This document shows, piece by piece, positions 23,263 to 32,961 of a stretch of 64,000 nucleotides of DNA (within the stretch, counting starts at the first letter, position 1; every line of letters begins with the position of its first letter). The translations under genes were made by a program, and so were the position numbers. The stretch is from assembly GCF_024509525.1 (NCBI RefSeq), contig NZ_JAMWEM010000003.1:186001-250000 (forward strand), in the 5' to 3' direction. This stretch comes from Streptococcus suis (GTDB lineage: Bacteria > Bacillota > Bacilli > Lactobacillales > Streptococcaceae). Below the pieces are notes generated by a model, which was not told the origin of the DNA, made no database searches, and saw only the letters and a list, made by a program, of their open reading frames with translations.

Positions 23263-23482
23263 TCAGTGGCTTAAATGGCTTGTAGAGCCTGATAATAAGC
23301 GAGTGCTTCCATCTTCGGTAGAGCGACTGGAAGAAGAAAATGCCATGCTTCTAGCAATGGCGGCTCAGTTGTCTCAAGAGCGAATGATGTACCGCAGGGA
23401 TAACCAGCGGTTGAGCGATGAAGTTGTACGGTTGAGAAGAATAATTGAAAGGTATGAAAATGGAAGTAAAGAAAGAAGCTAA
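23246..23482 (+). CDS. Small coiled-coil phage protein
   Basis: A 78-residue protein. The first part is tryptophan-rich and basic; residues 25-75 form a leucine-heptad coiled coil (VERLEEENAMLLAMAAQLSQ onward). It overlaps the previous and next genes, so it is translationally coupled. No known function. Confidence 0.5.
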   Translation: MRKWLDQWLKWLVEPDNKRVLPSSVERLEEENAMLLAMAAQLSQERMMYRRDNQRLSDEVVRLRRIIERYENGSKERS

Positions 23483-23684
23483 GACAACATATCATCATGT
23501 ACGTTGCAGCAAGGAAGCCTACGACCAAATCGTAGAAATTGCCAACGAATGTGATTTGACTATCGCAACAGTATCAACATCGTTATTACTGTATGCATTG
23601 AACCACGCTGAGGTTATCAGCACAGAAAAAGTTGTCAAAGAAAGTCGATTAATAATTGGAGGAAATTATGACAGTAACAATTAA
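23460..23684 (+). CDS. Small RHH-like phage protein
   Basis: A 74-residue protein (starts at 23445, 23454 or 23460 are possible; 23460 gives the best spacing after AAAGG). The pattern of a short strand then two helices (HHVRCSKEAYDQIVEIANEC, then TVSTSLLLYALNHAE) resembles ribbon-helix-helix proteins. It overlaps the start of the ATPase gene. Confidence 0.5.
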   Translation: MEVKKEAKTTYHHVRCSKEAYDQIVEIANECDLTIATVSTSLLLYALNHAEVISTEKVVKESRLIIGGNYDSNN

Positions 23685-24960
23685 CAGACTTGAAATTGAA
23701 AATGTCAAGCGTATCAAGGCGGTTAAAATCGAGCCGTCTGCAACTGGTCTGACTATTGTGGGTGGCAATAACAATCAAGGGAAGACAAGTGTGCTAGATG
23801 CAATTGCTTGGGCTCTTGGTGGCAATAAGTACAAGCCTAGTCAAGCTCAGCGTGAGGGCTCGCAGGTACCACCGACACTTAAAATCGTGATGTCTAATGG
23901 CTTGATTGTTGAGCGTAAGGGTAAGAATGCCAGTCTAAAGGTTATTGATCCTAATGGTCAGAAAGGTGGTCAGAAGCTGCTGGATAGCTTTGTGGAAGAA
24001 CTCGCTATCAATCTGCCTAAATTTATGGACAGCACACCAAATGAAAAAGCTGAAACGCTTTTGCAGATTATCGGTGTTGGCAACCAACTGGCAGAGTTGG
24101 AACTCAAGGAAAAAGAGCTCTATAATAACCGTCATGCTATCGGTGTGATAGCTGACCAGAAGGAGAAGTTTGCCAAGGAGCAGGAATTCTATCCAGAAGC
24201 TCCTAAAGAGCTAGTCAGCATTGCAGAGCTTATCCAGCAACAACAAGCAATCTTAGCCAAGAATGGCGAGAATGCCCGCAAGCGTCAAAATGTGGATACA
24301 ATCCAGTTGCAGTATGACAATGCAGAGGATAAGGTATCGCGATTGCAGGCAGAGCTGGCCAAGGCAATTGATGAACGGGACCAGCACAAGAAAGATTTGG
24401 CAATTGCTAAAACAGATGCTTTGGATCTGCACGATGAATCAACTGCTGAAATCGAAGCGAATATCCAGCAGATTAATGACATTAACCGAAAGGTACGGGC
24501 TAATCTGGACAAGGATAAAGCCGAGGAAGATGCTAAAGAAATTCGTCAGCAGTACAATGCCTTGTCGGTTGAAATCGAAGATGTCCGCAAACAAAAACGT
24601 GACCTACTTACCAACGCTGACTTGCCGTTGGAAGGTCTGTCAGTTGATGACGGTGAATTGCTATATCTTGGTCAACGCTGGGACAACATGAGTGGTAGCC
24701 AGCAACTGCAAGTTGCCACTGCTATTGTACGTAAACTCAAGCCAGAATGTGGCTTTGTACTCATCGACAAGTTGGAGCAAATGGACCAAGTCACATTACA
24801 GGAGTTTGGCGAATGGCTGAAACGTGAGGGCTTGCAGGCTATCGCGACACGGGTATCGACTGGAGATGAGTGCTCAATCATCATCGAAGACGGCTACTCG
24901 TTAGAAAATGAACAACATCAACAAGTCCAAGCCAAACCAGCTTGGGAAGGAGGATTTTAG
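23668..24960 (+). CDS. SbcC/RecF-like AAA ATPase of the phage recombination module
   Basis: A 430-residue SMC-type ATPase. Walker A is GGNNNQGKTS (residues 32-41). A central coiled coil covers about 150-330. The ABC signature-like MSGSQQ and a Walker B-like FVLIDKLEQMD lie near the C-terminus. Such phage proteins handle DNA ends during recombination and replication. ATG 23668 has GGAGG at seven bases. It is followed by a Sak4-like ATPase, so the two probably act together. Confidence 0.75.
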   Translation: MTVTINRLEIENVKRIKAVKIEPSATGLTIVGGNNNQGKTSVLDAIAWALGGNKYKPSQAQREGSQVPPTLKIVMSNGLIVERKGKNASLKVIDPNGQKGGQKLLDSFVEELAINLPKFMDSTPNEKAETLLQIIGVGNQLAELELKEKELYNNRHAIGVIADQKEKFAKEQEFYPEAPKELVSIAELIQQQQAILAKNGENARKRQNVDTIQLQYDNAEDKVSRLQAELAKAIDERDQHKKDLAIAKTDALDLHDESTAEIEANIQQINDINRKVRANLDKDKAEEDAKEIRQQYNALSVEIEDVRKQKRDLLTNADLPLEGLSVDDGELLYLGQRWDNMSGSQQLQVATAIVRKLKPECGFVLIDKLEQMDQVTLQEFGEWLKREGLQAIATRVSTGDECSIIIEDGYSLENEQHQQVQAKPAWEGGF

Positions 24961-24972
24961 AAAGGAAAAACG

Positions 24973-25257
24973 ATGCTACCAGAACATGAAAAACGGCGTA
25001 TAAAACAAGAAATTCAAAATTCAAAAAGTGACCCTATTCAAAAATTACTTGTGCAAAAGATTCAGGATTTATCAAATGAAATTGTTGTTATGGCTTCTAA
25101 TGAATCACAGACTTGGATTGAAGCCATTAAACGACTAGATAATGCTACAAAATGGGTAGATCCAAATTATCAAGCTAGTGTGGAAGCTGTCAGTAATCTA
25201 GCTAAAATAAAACTTGAATTTATAGCACTTAATAAAAATATTAACGAAAGGAATTAA
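24973..25257 (+). CDS. Phage protein of unknown function
   Basis: A 94-residue helical, highly charged protein with no recognised domain. It lies between the two ATPase genes with short gaps, so it is part of the recombination operon. The composition is more AT-rich than its neighbours, suggesting a later insertion. GAAAGG precedes ATG 24973. Confidence 0.55.
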   Translation: MLPEHEKRRIKQEIQNSKSDPIQKLLVQKIQDLSNEIVVMASNESQTWIEAIKRLDNATKWVDPNYQASVEAVSNLAKIKLEFIALNKNINERN

Positions 25258-25260
25258 CAT

Positions 25261-26346
25261 ATGCAAATTACAAAAGGTAAACGGGCACGGGCCCAACGTG
25301 TGGTCATCTATGGCCCAGAGGGGATTGGCAAGTCTAGTCTAGCAGCTCAATTTCCCAATCCGCTCTTTATTGACACGGAAGGCTCTACAGATAACATGGA
25401 TGTGGCTCGGGCTGACAAGCCGACAAGCTGGACTATGCTCATGAATCACATCGCATTTGTCAAGGCTAACCCAACAATCTGCCAGACTTTGGTAATTGAC
25501 ACAATCGACTGGGCAGAAGCCTTGGCCTTGCAATACATCTGTGCTCAGCACAACAAGAGCGGTATCGAAGACTTTGGTTGGGGTGCAGGGTATACCTACC
25601 TCATAGAAGAGATTGGACGGCTATTGGACAGATTGCAGGAGCTTGTCGAGCTCGGTATCAATGTGGTGCTGACTGCTCATGCCCAGGTAAAGAAATTTAC
25701 CAAACCGGATGAATTAGGTAGCTACGACCGCTATGAGCTCAAGTTGAGCAACAAGAAGACTGAAACCAACGTATCTGCCAAGGTAAAGGAATGGGCTGAT
25801 ATGGTCCTATTCCTCAACTACAAAACATTCATCATCACAGATGACAAGACCAAGAAGCAGAAGGTGCAAGGGGGTCAGCGTGTGATGCAAACCACTCATT
25901 CACCGAGCTGGGATGCAAAGAATCGTCATAACTTGCCAGAAGAATTGCCTATGGACTTTGCTGGGATTGCGCACATCTTTGCGACACAAACGCAAGCTCA
26001 ACCAACATCAGTACAAGAACAACCTGCACATGAACCCGCACACGTAGTACAAGAACAGGTTCAAGAAGTGGTACCTACACAACCAACTCAGCCAGCACCG
26101 ACATCGGACATCAGTCCGCTAATCCCGCAAAGTCTACGTGATTTGATGATTGGTAGTAAGGTCACGCAGGACGAGGTCTTGCAAGCTACCTATGTCAATG
26201 GTATCTATCCGCTGGGAACACAGGTTGAGGCGATTGATGCAGGCTATTGGGAGTACATGGTGACTGTCTGGGATAAGGTGTTGAACGTTATCAATACCAA
26301 GGTGCGGACTAATCCAGAGATGCCCTTTACAGTCGAAGGTAACTAG
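25261..26346 (+). CDS. Sak4-like RecA-fold ATPase (AAA_24)
   Basis: A 361-residue protein. Residues 1-250 are a RecA-like ATPase: Walker A YGPEGIGKSS (18-25), Walker B-type LVIDTIDW and a later VVLTAHAQ strand. A Pro/Gln/Val-rich linker (about 255-295) leads to a small C-terminal domain. Phage proteins of this class (Sak4) act as single-strand annealing recombinases with a partner SSB. The DUF669 protein three genes on, with an SSB-like glutamine-rich tail, is a candidate partner. Confidence 0.75.
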   Translation: MQITKGKRARAQRVVIYGPEGIGKSSLAAQFPNPLFIDTEGSTDNMDVARADKPTSWTMLMNHIAFVKANPTICQTLVIDTIDWAEALALQYICAQHNKSGIEDFGWGAGYTYLIEEIGRLLDRLQELVELGINVVLTAHAQVKKFTKPDELGSYDRYELKLSNKKTETNVSAKVKEWADMVLFLNYKTFIITDDKTKKQKVQGGQRVMQTTHSPSWDAKNRHNLPEELPMDFAGIAHIFATQTQAQPTSVQEQPAHEPAHVVQEQVQEVVPTQPTQPAPTSDISPLIPQSLRDLMIGSKVTQDEVLQATYVNGIYPLGTQVEAIDAGYWEYMVTVWDKVLNVINTKVRTNPEMPFTVEGN

Positions 26347-26393
26347 ATTCAGGCCGTTTTGGGTCTTAGAAATGATAGCGAGGTTAAAGCTAA

Positions 26394-26813
26394 ATGGATA
26401 AAACAATTAAGTTGGACTTATCTGCTCTCGGTGAGGGCGGATTGCAGGAAAAGGTTGACAAGGAATTAGAGAAGGTTTTTGACAATATCCTTGATCCAAA
26501 TACTGATAGCAAGGTTGCTCGTAAGCTAGTCATCACGCTAACCATGAAGGCTGATGATAGTCGCGAAGTAGTCAGTACAAGCATGGATGTTAAATCCACG
26601 CTTGCTCCACAGACTGGAGTTGCGACTACAGTGCTTGTCGGCAAGAAAGACGGTAAGACTTATGCCAACGAGCTTAAGAGCAACATGCCGGGGCAAATGT
26701 ATTTTGACGATAAGGCACAGCTTCGTACAGACATTGGGCAACCAGTAGAAGAAATTGAAAAAAGTATCAACGCTGAAGTGATTGATTTTAACAAGAAGAA
26801 AGTAGGTAACTAG
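26394..26813 (+). CDS. Phage protein annotated as replication terminator-like
   Basis: A 139-residue protein of a family found next to Sak4-like ATPases in Listeria, Lactobacillus and Streptococcus phages, usually named replication terminator protein without experimental support. It is beta-rich in the middle (VARKLVITLTMKAD) with a charged tail. It ends one base before the next start. Confidence 0.6.
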   Translation: MDKTIKLDLSALGEGGLQEKVDKELEKVFDNILDPNTDSKVARKLVITLTMKADDSREVVSTSMDVKSTLAPQTGVATTVLVGKKDGKTYANELKSNMPGQMYFDDKAQLRTDIGQPVEEIEKSINAEVIDFNKKKVGN

Positions 26814-26814
26814 A

Positions 26815-27549
26815 ATGACAGAAAATATCAAAGATGCGTTGGAGTATGCAGTTGAGTTAGCAAACAAAGAAGAAAAAATTATTGCAGCAAGCAATGGCAA
26901 GCTCTACTATGACGGAAACATCCATTCATTGCGTGAGTTAGATGCCAGACCAATTCCGCCACAACTTTTTCTAAACACATTAGGTAGCCTAGTAGACTAT
27001 CTAAATACTGACTTGGACCAGTTGGCGAATAAACGTGTCCTGGTTGTCGTTGAAAGTCCAAAAGAAGTAGTTGTCTACGAAGAATTGGACAAAGATGCAA
27101 ATCGGGCAAGATTGGTCAATGTTGAATCAATGACACCGGACATCCATTTCGGGCGATATGAAGAAGCATCTGACTTTAACATCATGTTGCAGTCTAAATT
27201 TGCAGACGCAGAAGACCGCGGTACAGTCCTTGAATTTGCCAGTGCATTGAAGATTGACAACGGCACAGAAATCGTTGATAACGGAGTAAGCCAAACTGCG
27301 ACAATCAAAACTGGTGTGGCTAGCTTAGGTCAAGCTAAAGCACCAAACCCTGTTACCTTGCGACCATATCGGACATTTGCTGAAGTGGAACAGCCTGCCA
27401 GCCAGTTTATCTATCGCATCAACAAAGCAGGCTATATGGCTTTGTTTGAAGCTGATGGAGGCAAGTGGAAACTGGATGCCATCAATAACATTGCCGACTA
27501 CTTGAAGTCCAAGTTAGGCGAACAAGACAACATCACAATTTTAGCTTAA
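26815..27549 (+). CDS. DUF2303-like phage protein
   Basis: A 244-residue protein similar in layout to DUF2303 proteins of phage recombination operons. The N-terminal helix is followed by alternating strands (RVLVVVESPKEVVVYEEL). It has no nuclease or NTPase motif. The gene is tightly coupled to the preceding one, so a role in recombination or replication is inferred from context only. Confidence 0.6.
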   Translation: MTENIKDALEYAVELANKEEKIIAASNGKLYYDGNIHSLRELDARPIPPQLFLNTLGSLVDYLNTDLDQLANKRVLVVVESPKEVVVYEELDKDANRARLVNVESMTPDIHFGRYEEASDFNIMLQSKFADAEDRGTVLEFASALKIDNGTEIVDNGVSQTATIKTGVASLGQAKAPNPVTLRPYRTFAEVEQPASQFIYRINKAGYMALFEADGGKWKLDAINNIADYLKSKLGEQDNITILA

Positions 27550-27567
27550 TCAAAGGAGAATATCAGA

Positions 27568-28107
27568 ATGACACAACAATACAATCAGCCAGAACGTGAA
27601 CTTGGATGGGAAGATGAGATTACCCAAGATGGTGGCGGGTTCGTCACGCTTACGCCCGGCGACTATCAATTTACAGTAACAGGTATCGAACGAACACGTC
27701 ACACACCTAATCCTCAAAATCCAGGGAAGCTACCTGCATGTAACAAAGCAGTTGTCTCTATTGAAATTGAAACTGCTGAAGGTACAGCACAACTGAAGCA
27801 TAATCTGTTCCTGCATACCTCAACAGAAGGAATGTTATCAGCATTCTTCGGCGCGATTGGCCAGAAGAAGCATGGTGAGCCATTGAAAATGAACTGGAAC
27901 GTTATTGGCGCTAAAGGTGTGTGCCGTGTGAACAAACGCAAAGGAACTGGGCAATATGCAGACCAGGAATTTGATAACATCAAGTCTATGATCTATACAG
28001 ATGATGTTGATTGGTCGAAAGTATTGAACGCTGGTCAGCCTCAACAGCCTGCTTATCAACAACCACAGCCAACACAATCTGCTCAAGGTGGCTTCGCAGG
28101 ATTCTAG
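27568..28107 (+). CDS. DUF669 protein, probable SSB-like partner
   Basis: A 179-residue protein. The N-terminal 130 residues form a beta-rich DUF669 domain, and the last 30 are a flexible Gln/Pro-rich tail (PQQPAYQQPQPTQS) ending in GGFAGF. This layout parallels single-strand DNA-binding proteins. An AAAGGAG site precedes ATG 27568. It sits between the recombinase and helicase genes. Confidence 0.65.
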   Translation: MTQQYNQPERELGWEDEITQDGGGFVTLTPGDYQFTVTGIERTRHTPNPQNPGKLPACNKAVVSIEIETAEGTAQLKHNLFLHTSTEGMLSAFFGAIGQKKHGEPLKMNWNVIGAKGVCRVNKRKGTGQYADQEFDNIKSMIYTDDVDWSKVLNAGQPQQPAYQQPQPTQSAQGGFAGF

Positions 28108-28117
28108 GGAGGTATAG

Positions 28118-29701
28118 ATGCAACTACGAGATTATCAAGAGGAGGCTCGTGATGCAGTTCAGCAGGAATGGCAATCAGGACGCAAACGGACATTATTGGT
28201 CTTGCCAACAGGATGTGGCAAAACGATTGTCTTTTCCAAAATCATTGAAGACCGTGTGCGTATGGGCGAGCGTGTGCTCGTCCTTGCTCATAGGTCAGAA
28301 TTGCTGGAACAAGCCTCTGATAAATTAATGACTGCTACTGGGCTGGGCACGGCTTTAGAAAAAGCAGAAAGTACCTCTATAGGCTCATGGTTTCGGGTTG
28401 TGGTCGGGTCGGTTCAGACCCTGCAACGCGAGAAGCGATTGAGTCAATTTCCACCGAATTATTTTGACACAATTATCATTGATGAAGCCCACCATGCTAT
28501 CTCAGACGGCTACCAGCGTGTCTTACAACACTTTGATGACAGTAACGTCTTGGGCGTTACTGCTACACCAGACAGGGGCGATAAGCGAAATCTAGGGCAA
28601 TATTTTGACAGTTTGGCTTATGAGTATTCCTTGGTACAAGCTATCAAATCCAGCTATCTATCCAAGATTACTGCCGTAACGATTCCCTTGACCTTGGACC
28701 TATCAAGTGTGTCTATGCAGTCTGGTGATTTTAAAGCGAGCGACCTTGGTACTGCATTAGATCCATACCTTGAGCAGATAGCTGACGAAATGGTCAAACA
28801 ATGTGCGGACCGTAAGACTGTAGTGTTTCTGCCCTTGGTTAAGACATCACAAAAGTTCCGTGACATCCTAAACGCTAAAGGTTTTCGAGCTGCCGAAGTC
28901 AACGGAGAATCCAAGGACCGTGCAGAAGTCTTGGAAGACTTTGACAAGGATAAGTACAACGTACTTTGTAACTCAATGCTTTTGACAGAGGGCTGGGACT
29001 GCCCGTCAGTTGATTGTGTAGTCGTACTTAGACCGACTAAGATACGGGCCCTGTATAGCCAAATGGTGGGACGTGGCACTCGCTTATTCCCAGGCAAAGA
29101 AAATCTATTGCTATTGGATTTTCTGTGGCACACAGAGCGACACGAACTTTGTCGACCTGCACATCTTATCGCAGGCACAGAAGAAGTAGCCAAGAAGATG
29201 GTTGAGAACATGGAAGAAGAAGCTGGAGCCCTCTTTGACATTGAGGAGCTAGAAGTCAAATCGGCAGAAGATGTTGTGGCTCAGCGTGAAGAAGCGTTGG
29301 CTAAGCAGCTGGAAGAAATGCGGAAACGCAAGCGTAAGCTGGTAGATCCGTTGCAATTTGAAATGTCAATCCATGCGGAAGATTTGGTGGACTATGTGCC
29401 GGAATTTGGTTGGGAGCAGTCGCCAGTATCTGACAAGCAGAAGCAGGCTTTGGAAAAATTTGGCATATTTACTGACGAGATTGGGAATGCTGGTAAAGCA
29501 GCTAAATTACTTGACCGATTAGCTAAACGTCGCGATGAAGGATTGACTACACCGAAGCAGATCAGACTACTGGAACGCTATGGTTTTCGAAATGTCGGGA
29601 TGTGGCAATTTGACCAAGCTAGGTCCATGATTGACCGGATAGCAGCAGCTGGGTGGAGATGCCCTGCAGGTATCCGTCCGCGAGAATATCAACCAGGATA
29701 G
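28118..29701 (+). CDS. DEAD/DEAH-box helicase (superfamily 2)
   Basis: A 527-residue helicase with Walker A LPTGCGKT (29-36), DEAH at about 123, GVTATPDRGD (motif III) and a helicase C domain with the VVLRPT..ALYSQMVGRGTRL motif VI. It resembles phage replication helicases of the UvsW/RadD type. It is followed nine bases later by the primase-helicase gene. It probably remodels forks or loads replication proteins. Confidence 0.88.
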   Translation: MQLRDYQEEARDAVQQEWQSGRKRTLLVLPTGCGKTIVFSKIIEDRVRMGERVLVLAHRSELLEQASDKLMTATGLGTALEKAESTSIGSWFRVVVGSVQTLQREKRLSQFPPNYFDTIIIDEAHHAISDGYQRVLQHFDDSNVLGVTATPDRGDKRNLGQYFDSLAYEYSLVQAIKSSYLSKITAVTIPLTLDLSSVSMQSGDFKASDLGTALDPYLEQIADEMVKQCADRKTVVFLPLVKTSQKFRDILNAKGFRAAEVNGESKDRAEVLEDFDKDKYNVLCNSMLLTEGWDCPSVDCVVVLRPTKIRALYSQMVGRGTRLFPGKENLLLLDFLWHTERHELCRPAHLIAGTEEVAKKMVENMEEEAGALFDIEELEVKSAEDVVAQREEALAKQLEEMRKRKRKLVDPLQFEMSIHAEDLVDYVPEFGWEQSPVSDKQKQALEKFGIFTDEIGNAGKAAKLLDRLAKRRDEGLTTPKQIRLLERYGFRNVGMWQFDQARSMIDRIAAAGWRCPAGIRPREYQPG

Positions 29702-29709
29702 GAGAGTAA

Positions 29710-31983
29710 ATGACAGAAAGAGAATTTGACCTCATCCCGTTACTTGATTACATTAACCCAGCCACTCTGTCATATCAAGACTGGGTTAATGTAGGGATGG
29801 CTCTCAAGCAAGAGGGCTACACAGCAATGGATTGGGATGTGTGGTCGCAAAAAGACCCAGTTAGATATAAGCGTGGAGAATGTTTCAAGAAGTGGGATAC
29901 ATTCCAAGGTGGTAGTCTTGGCGCAGTAACTGGGGCAACTATCACCCAAATGGCCAAAGACAATGGCTGGGTGTCTGAATTTAAAATGACCGATGATGCC
30001 CATGAATTGGGCTGGAATGACACAATCGACCGTGATTATAAGATTGTTGACAAGAACTGGGTGGAATCAAAAGAGATTCGTGAGCCTCTTAACTGGGCGC
30101 CAGTTCAGGAATTGATTACTTACTTGGAAACAATCTTCAATAGCACGGATAACGTTGGCTATGTCACACAGACCTATCAGATAGATACTGATAATGGGCC
30201 GATATACAAACCTACACAAGGTGCGTTCGATAGGACGGCTGGTGAATTGATTCAACTTTTGCAGGGGTGTAACGGTGATATTGGAGCGGTCTTTGGTGAC
30301 TACAAGGAAGAAGCCGGGGCCTGGATTCGTTTCAACCCGCTGGATGGGAAAGGCGTCAAGAATGACAATGTGACTGACTTCCGCTATGCCTTGGTTGAAT
30401 CCGACAGCATGGAATTGGGCAAGCAGTATGCTTTATTTAAAGAGTTGGAATTGCCAATTGCTGCCTTGGTCCACAGTGGGAAGAAATCCCTGCACGCTAT
30501 CGTCAAGGTAGATGCCAGAGATTATCAAGAGTACCGCAAGCGGGTGGACTACATTTACCAAATATGCAAGAAGAACGGACTGGACATCGATACCCAGAAT
30601 CGTAACCCTAGCCGACTGTCACGGATGCCTGGCATCATGCGAAACGGCAAGAAGCAGTTTTTGATTGATACTAACATCGGTAAGACCAACTACGAAGAAT
30701 GGTATCAATGGATTGAGGATTTGAACGATGACCTGCCAGATCCAGAAGGACTAGCAGACTCTTGGGAGAATATGCCAGCCTTGGCACCAGAACTTATCAA
30801 AGGTGTACTCAGACAGGGGCACAAGCTACTCATGGCAGGACCGTCAAAAGCTGGAAAGTCGTTTGCTTTGATTGAGCTCTCAATTGCCATTGCAGAGGGT
30901 ATCAAGTGGCTTGGCTGGGAGTGTACCAAAGGTAAGGTCCTCTATGTCAATCTGGAGCTGGATAGACCGTCAGCCTTACATCGCTTTAAGGATGTCTATA
31001 CGGCTATGGGTGTGCCAGCTAACAATATCCAAAACATTGATATCTGGAACTTACGTGGTAAGACCGTCCCAATGGACAAGCTAGCACCGAAGCTCATCCG
31101 TAGGGCCTTGAAAAAGGACTACATAGCTGTCATCATCGACCCAATTTACAAGGTCTTGACGGGCGACGAAAACAGTGCAGACCAAATGGCACACTTTACC
31201 AATCAATTTGACAAGGTAGCGACCGAGCTTGGTTGTAGTGTGATTTACTGCCACCACCACTCTAAAGGTAGCCAAGGTGGCAAGAAGTCCATGGACCGTG
31301 CCAGTGGCTCGGGAGTATTCGCTCGCGATCCAGATGCACTGATTGACTTGGTGGAGCTAGAACTGACAGATGACTTGATTAAGATGAGGTCTGATAAAGC
31401 CAGCTGTAGTATTTACCAAAGAGCTCTGCAAGAGCGCGCTTTGGGCTACTACCAACAGTGTGTCAGCCTGGATGATTTGGAAAGTAGAGCGCAAATGCGT
31501 GATCACTTTGAAAGAGCCATCAAGGATGTTTTAGTCCGAAAGGTCTATACAGACGAGATTGCCAAGGTCGTACACGCAGTTGAAATTTCTACCGCTTGGC
31601 GTGTGGAAGGTACGCTGCGGGAGTTTGCCAAATTTAAACCAGTCAACATGTGGTTCAGCTATCCAGTGCATAACGTAGATACATCTGGTGTGCTGGCTGA
31701 TATTCAACTAGATGATACTAATTCAAAGAATTCTCCGTGGAAGAAAAACTTCGATAAGAAAAAAACTAAGCCTAAAGTGAATAAGGCAGAACAAGTTGAA
31801 ACAGCAATTAACACATTAAACGACGGTATCGAACCAGTAACACTTGATTCGTTAGTTGAATATTTCAGCGAATCTGACAAGCCAGTTAGTGAGAAAACGA
31901 TCCGCAGATGGATAAAAGAAAATGGGAATTTTGAAGTTAAAAAAGGGGAAGTTTACCCTGTGGATAATTCGGAAAATGCATAA
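29710..31983 (+). CDS. Phage primase/RepA-like helicase
   Basis: A 757-residue multidomain replication protein. The N-terminal PriCT-like segment (WVNVGMALKQEG) is followed by a primase-like domain containing ALVHSGKKSLHAIVKV and a zinc-free catalytic core. A RecA/RepA ATPase (AAA_25) follows, with Walker A AGPSKAGKSF from about residue 376. The tail (about 690-757) has a winged-helix look. The iteron-rich origin candidate begins right after the stop codon. Confidence 0.85.
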   Translation: MTEREFDLIPLLDYINPATLSYQDWVNVGMALKQEGYTAMDWDVWSQKDPVRYKRGECFKKWDTFQGGSLGAVTGATITQMAKDNGWVSEFKMTDDAHELGWNDTIDRDYKIVDKNWVESKEIREPLNWAPVQELITYLETIFNSTDNVGYVTQTYQIDTDNGPIYKPTQGAFDRTAGELIQLLQGCNGDIGAVFGDYKEEAGAWIRFNPLDGKGVKNDNVTDFRYALVESDSMELGKQYALFKELELPIAALVHSGKKSLHAIVKVDARDYQEYRKRVDYIYQICKKNGLDIDTQNRNPSRLSRMPGIMRNGKKQFLIDTNIGKTNYEEWYQWIEDLNDDLPDPEGLADSWENMPALAPELIKGVLRQGHKLLMAGPSKAGKSFALIELSIAIAEGIKWLGWECTKGKVLYVNLELDRPSALHRFKDVYTAMGVPANNIQNIDIWNLRGKTVPMDKLAPKLIRRALKKDYIAVIIDPIYKVLTGDENSADQMAHFTNQFDKVATELGCSVIYCHHHSKGSQGGKKSMDRASGSGVFARDPDALIDLVELELTDDLIKMRSDKASCSIYQRALQERALGYYQQCVSLDDLESRAQMRDHFERAIKDVLVRKVYTDEIAKVVHAVEISTAWRVEGTLREFAKFKPVNMWFSYPVHNVDTSGVLADIQLDDTNSKNSPWKKNFDKKKTKPKVNKAEQVETAINTLNDGIEPVTLDSLVEYFSESDKPVSEKTIRRWIKENGNFEVKKGEVYPVDNSENA

Positions 31984-32345
31984 ATAAACTGACAGAGGGA
32001 CACGGACAGGGACAAAAATTTATCGAGGACGTCCTCGAATGACTTATTCGAGAATGTCCCTGTCTAAAATTAGGGACACAGACAAAATATTCGAGAATGT
32101 CCCTGTCTAAAATTAGGGACAAAAAAGGGACAAACTCGATAAAAAATCGAAAATGTCCGAGGGACAAACTGAGGGACAGAATTCTCTCTCTATTCAGAGA
32201 GAGAATTTAGGAAATGTCCCTAATGGTCCATGGGTACATGAACAGGAACATGGGGGTCCTAAGACTCCCCCATGTAACCCTGTAACCATGTCCCCTGACA
32301 TGGACTTAGTCGCGAAGATAAAAAATATGGAAAGGTAAAATAAAT
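31984..32345. other. Probable phage replication origin with GGGACA iterons
   Basis: This 362-base gap holds about ten copies of GGGAC(A) or its complement, many forming TGTCCCT/AGGGACA pairs. A 34-base sequence is perfectly repeated at 32045-32078 and 32088-32121. A perfect 11-bp hairpin of alternating TC/GA (about 32180-32208) and palindromes near 32250-32300 follow. No ORF with a ribosome binding site is seen. Location directly after the primase gene fits a phage origin. Confidence 0.7.
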
Positions 32346-32756
32346 ATGGTGGTTGAATTTTTCCTGCCGATGAAAAAAATACCGACTGTGACACATCAGC
32401 AAAAACAGGTCCGAGTGGTCAACGGTAAGCCACAATTTTACGAGCCAGAAAAATTAGCAGATGCCAGAGTAAAATATGAGGCATTGTTGGCAAGGCACGT
32501 TCCTCCAGATAAGCTGCAGGGTCCAATTCGTCTGACAGTCAAATGGTTATTTCCTCGGACGAAGAAATCGAAGCATGGCCAGTACAAAACGACCAAGCCA
32601 GATACAGATAATCTGCAGAAATTGCTAAAGGACTGTATGACTGCAGTTGGATTTTGGGAAGATGATGCCCAAGTGGCCAGCGAGGTTGTCGAGAAGTTTT
32701 GGTCTGATCAAGTCGGTATTTATATCAAAGTAGAGGTGCTGGATGAATTACATTGA
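32346..32756 (+). CDS. RusA family Holliday junction resolvase
   Basis: A 136-residue endonuclease that resolves four-way junctions. The catalytic acidic residues lie in KPDTDNLQK (Asp86, Asp88) and GFWEDDAQV (Asp106, Asp107). Length is normal for phage RusA. It follows the origin and overlaps the next gene by 14 bases. Confidence 0.88.
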   Translation: MVVEFFLPMKKIPTVTHQQKQVRVVNGKPQFYEPEKLADARVKYEALLARHVPPDKLQGPIRLTVKWLFPRTKKSKHGQYKTTKPDTDNLQKLLKDCMTAVGFWEDDAQVASEVVEKFWSDQVGIYIKVEVLDELH

Positions 32757-32961
32757 ATTTTTTGAAAAAGAAGTGCCTGCATGGATGCGAGCCAGCAACC
32801 AGAAGATGCAAGAAGTTGGTTTTAATACACAGGCATACTGGAACTGGGTTGTGGTATCTATGGCGGAAATCAGCAAAAAGTATGATAATGACCAGCTTGT
32901 TATGGATCAAATGGGATTAATCTTTAATTGGTTGGAGGAGAAAGCGAATGGTGATTTTTGA
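32743..32961 (+). CDS. Small phage protein, unknown
   Basis: A 72-residue acidic protein, helical by composition (YWNWVVVSMAEISKKYDN). It overlaps rusA at its start and the next gene at its end, so it is translationally coupled. Members of this type are common in Streptococcus phages after rusA but have no known role. Confidence 0.6.
   Translation: MNYIEFFEKEVPAWMRASNQKMQEVGFNTQAYWNWVVVSMAEISKKYDNDQLVMDQMGLIFNWLEEKANGDF

Noticed and set aside
28654..29259. A 201-residue minus-strand ORF inside the helicase gene
   Set aside because: It lies antisense to conserved helicase motifs, is Ser/Arg-rich and has no ribosome binding site: a shadow ORF.
32153..32338. A 61-residue ORF in the origin region
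   Set aside because: Starts without a ribosome binding site and runs across palindromes and iterons; composition is not protein-like.
31984..32345. CRISPR array or tracr-like RNA in the repeat-rich gap
   Set aside because: Repeat spacing is irregular, motifs are inverted as well as direct, no spacers of constant length and no cas genes.
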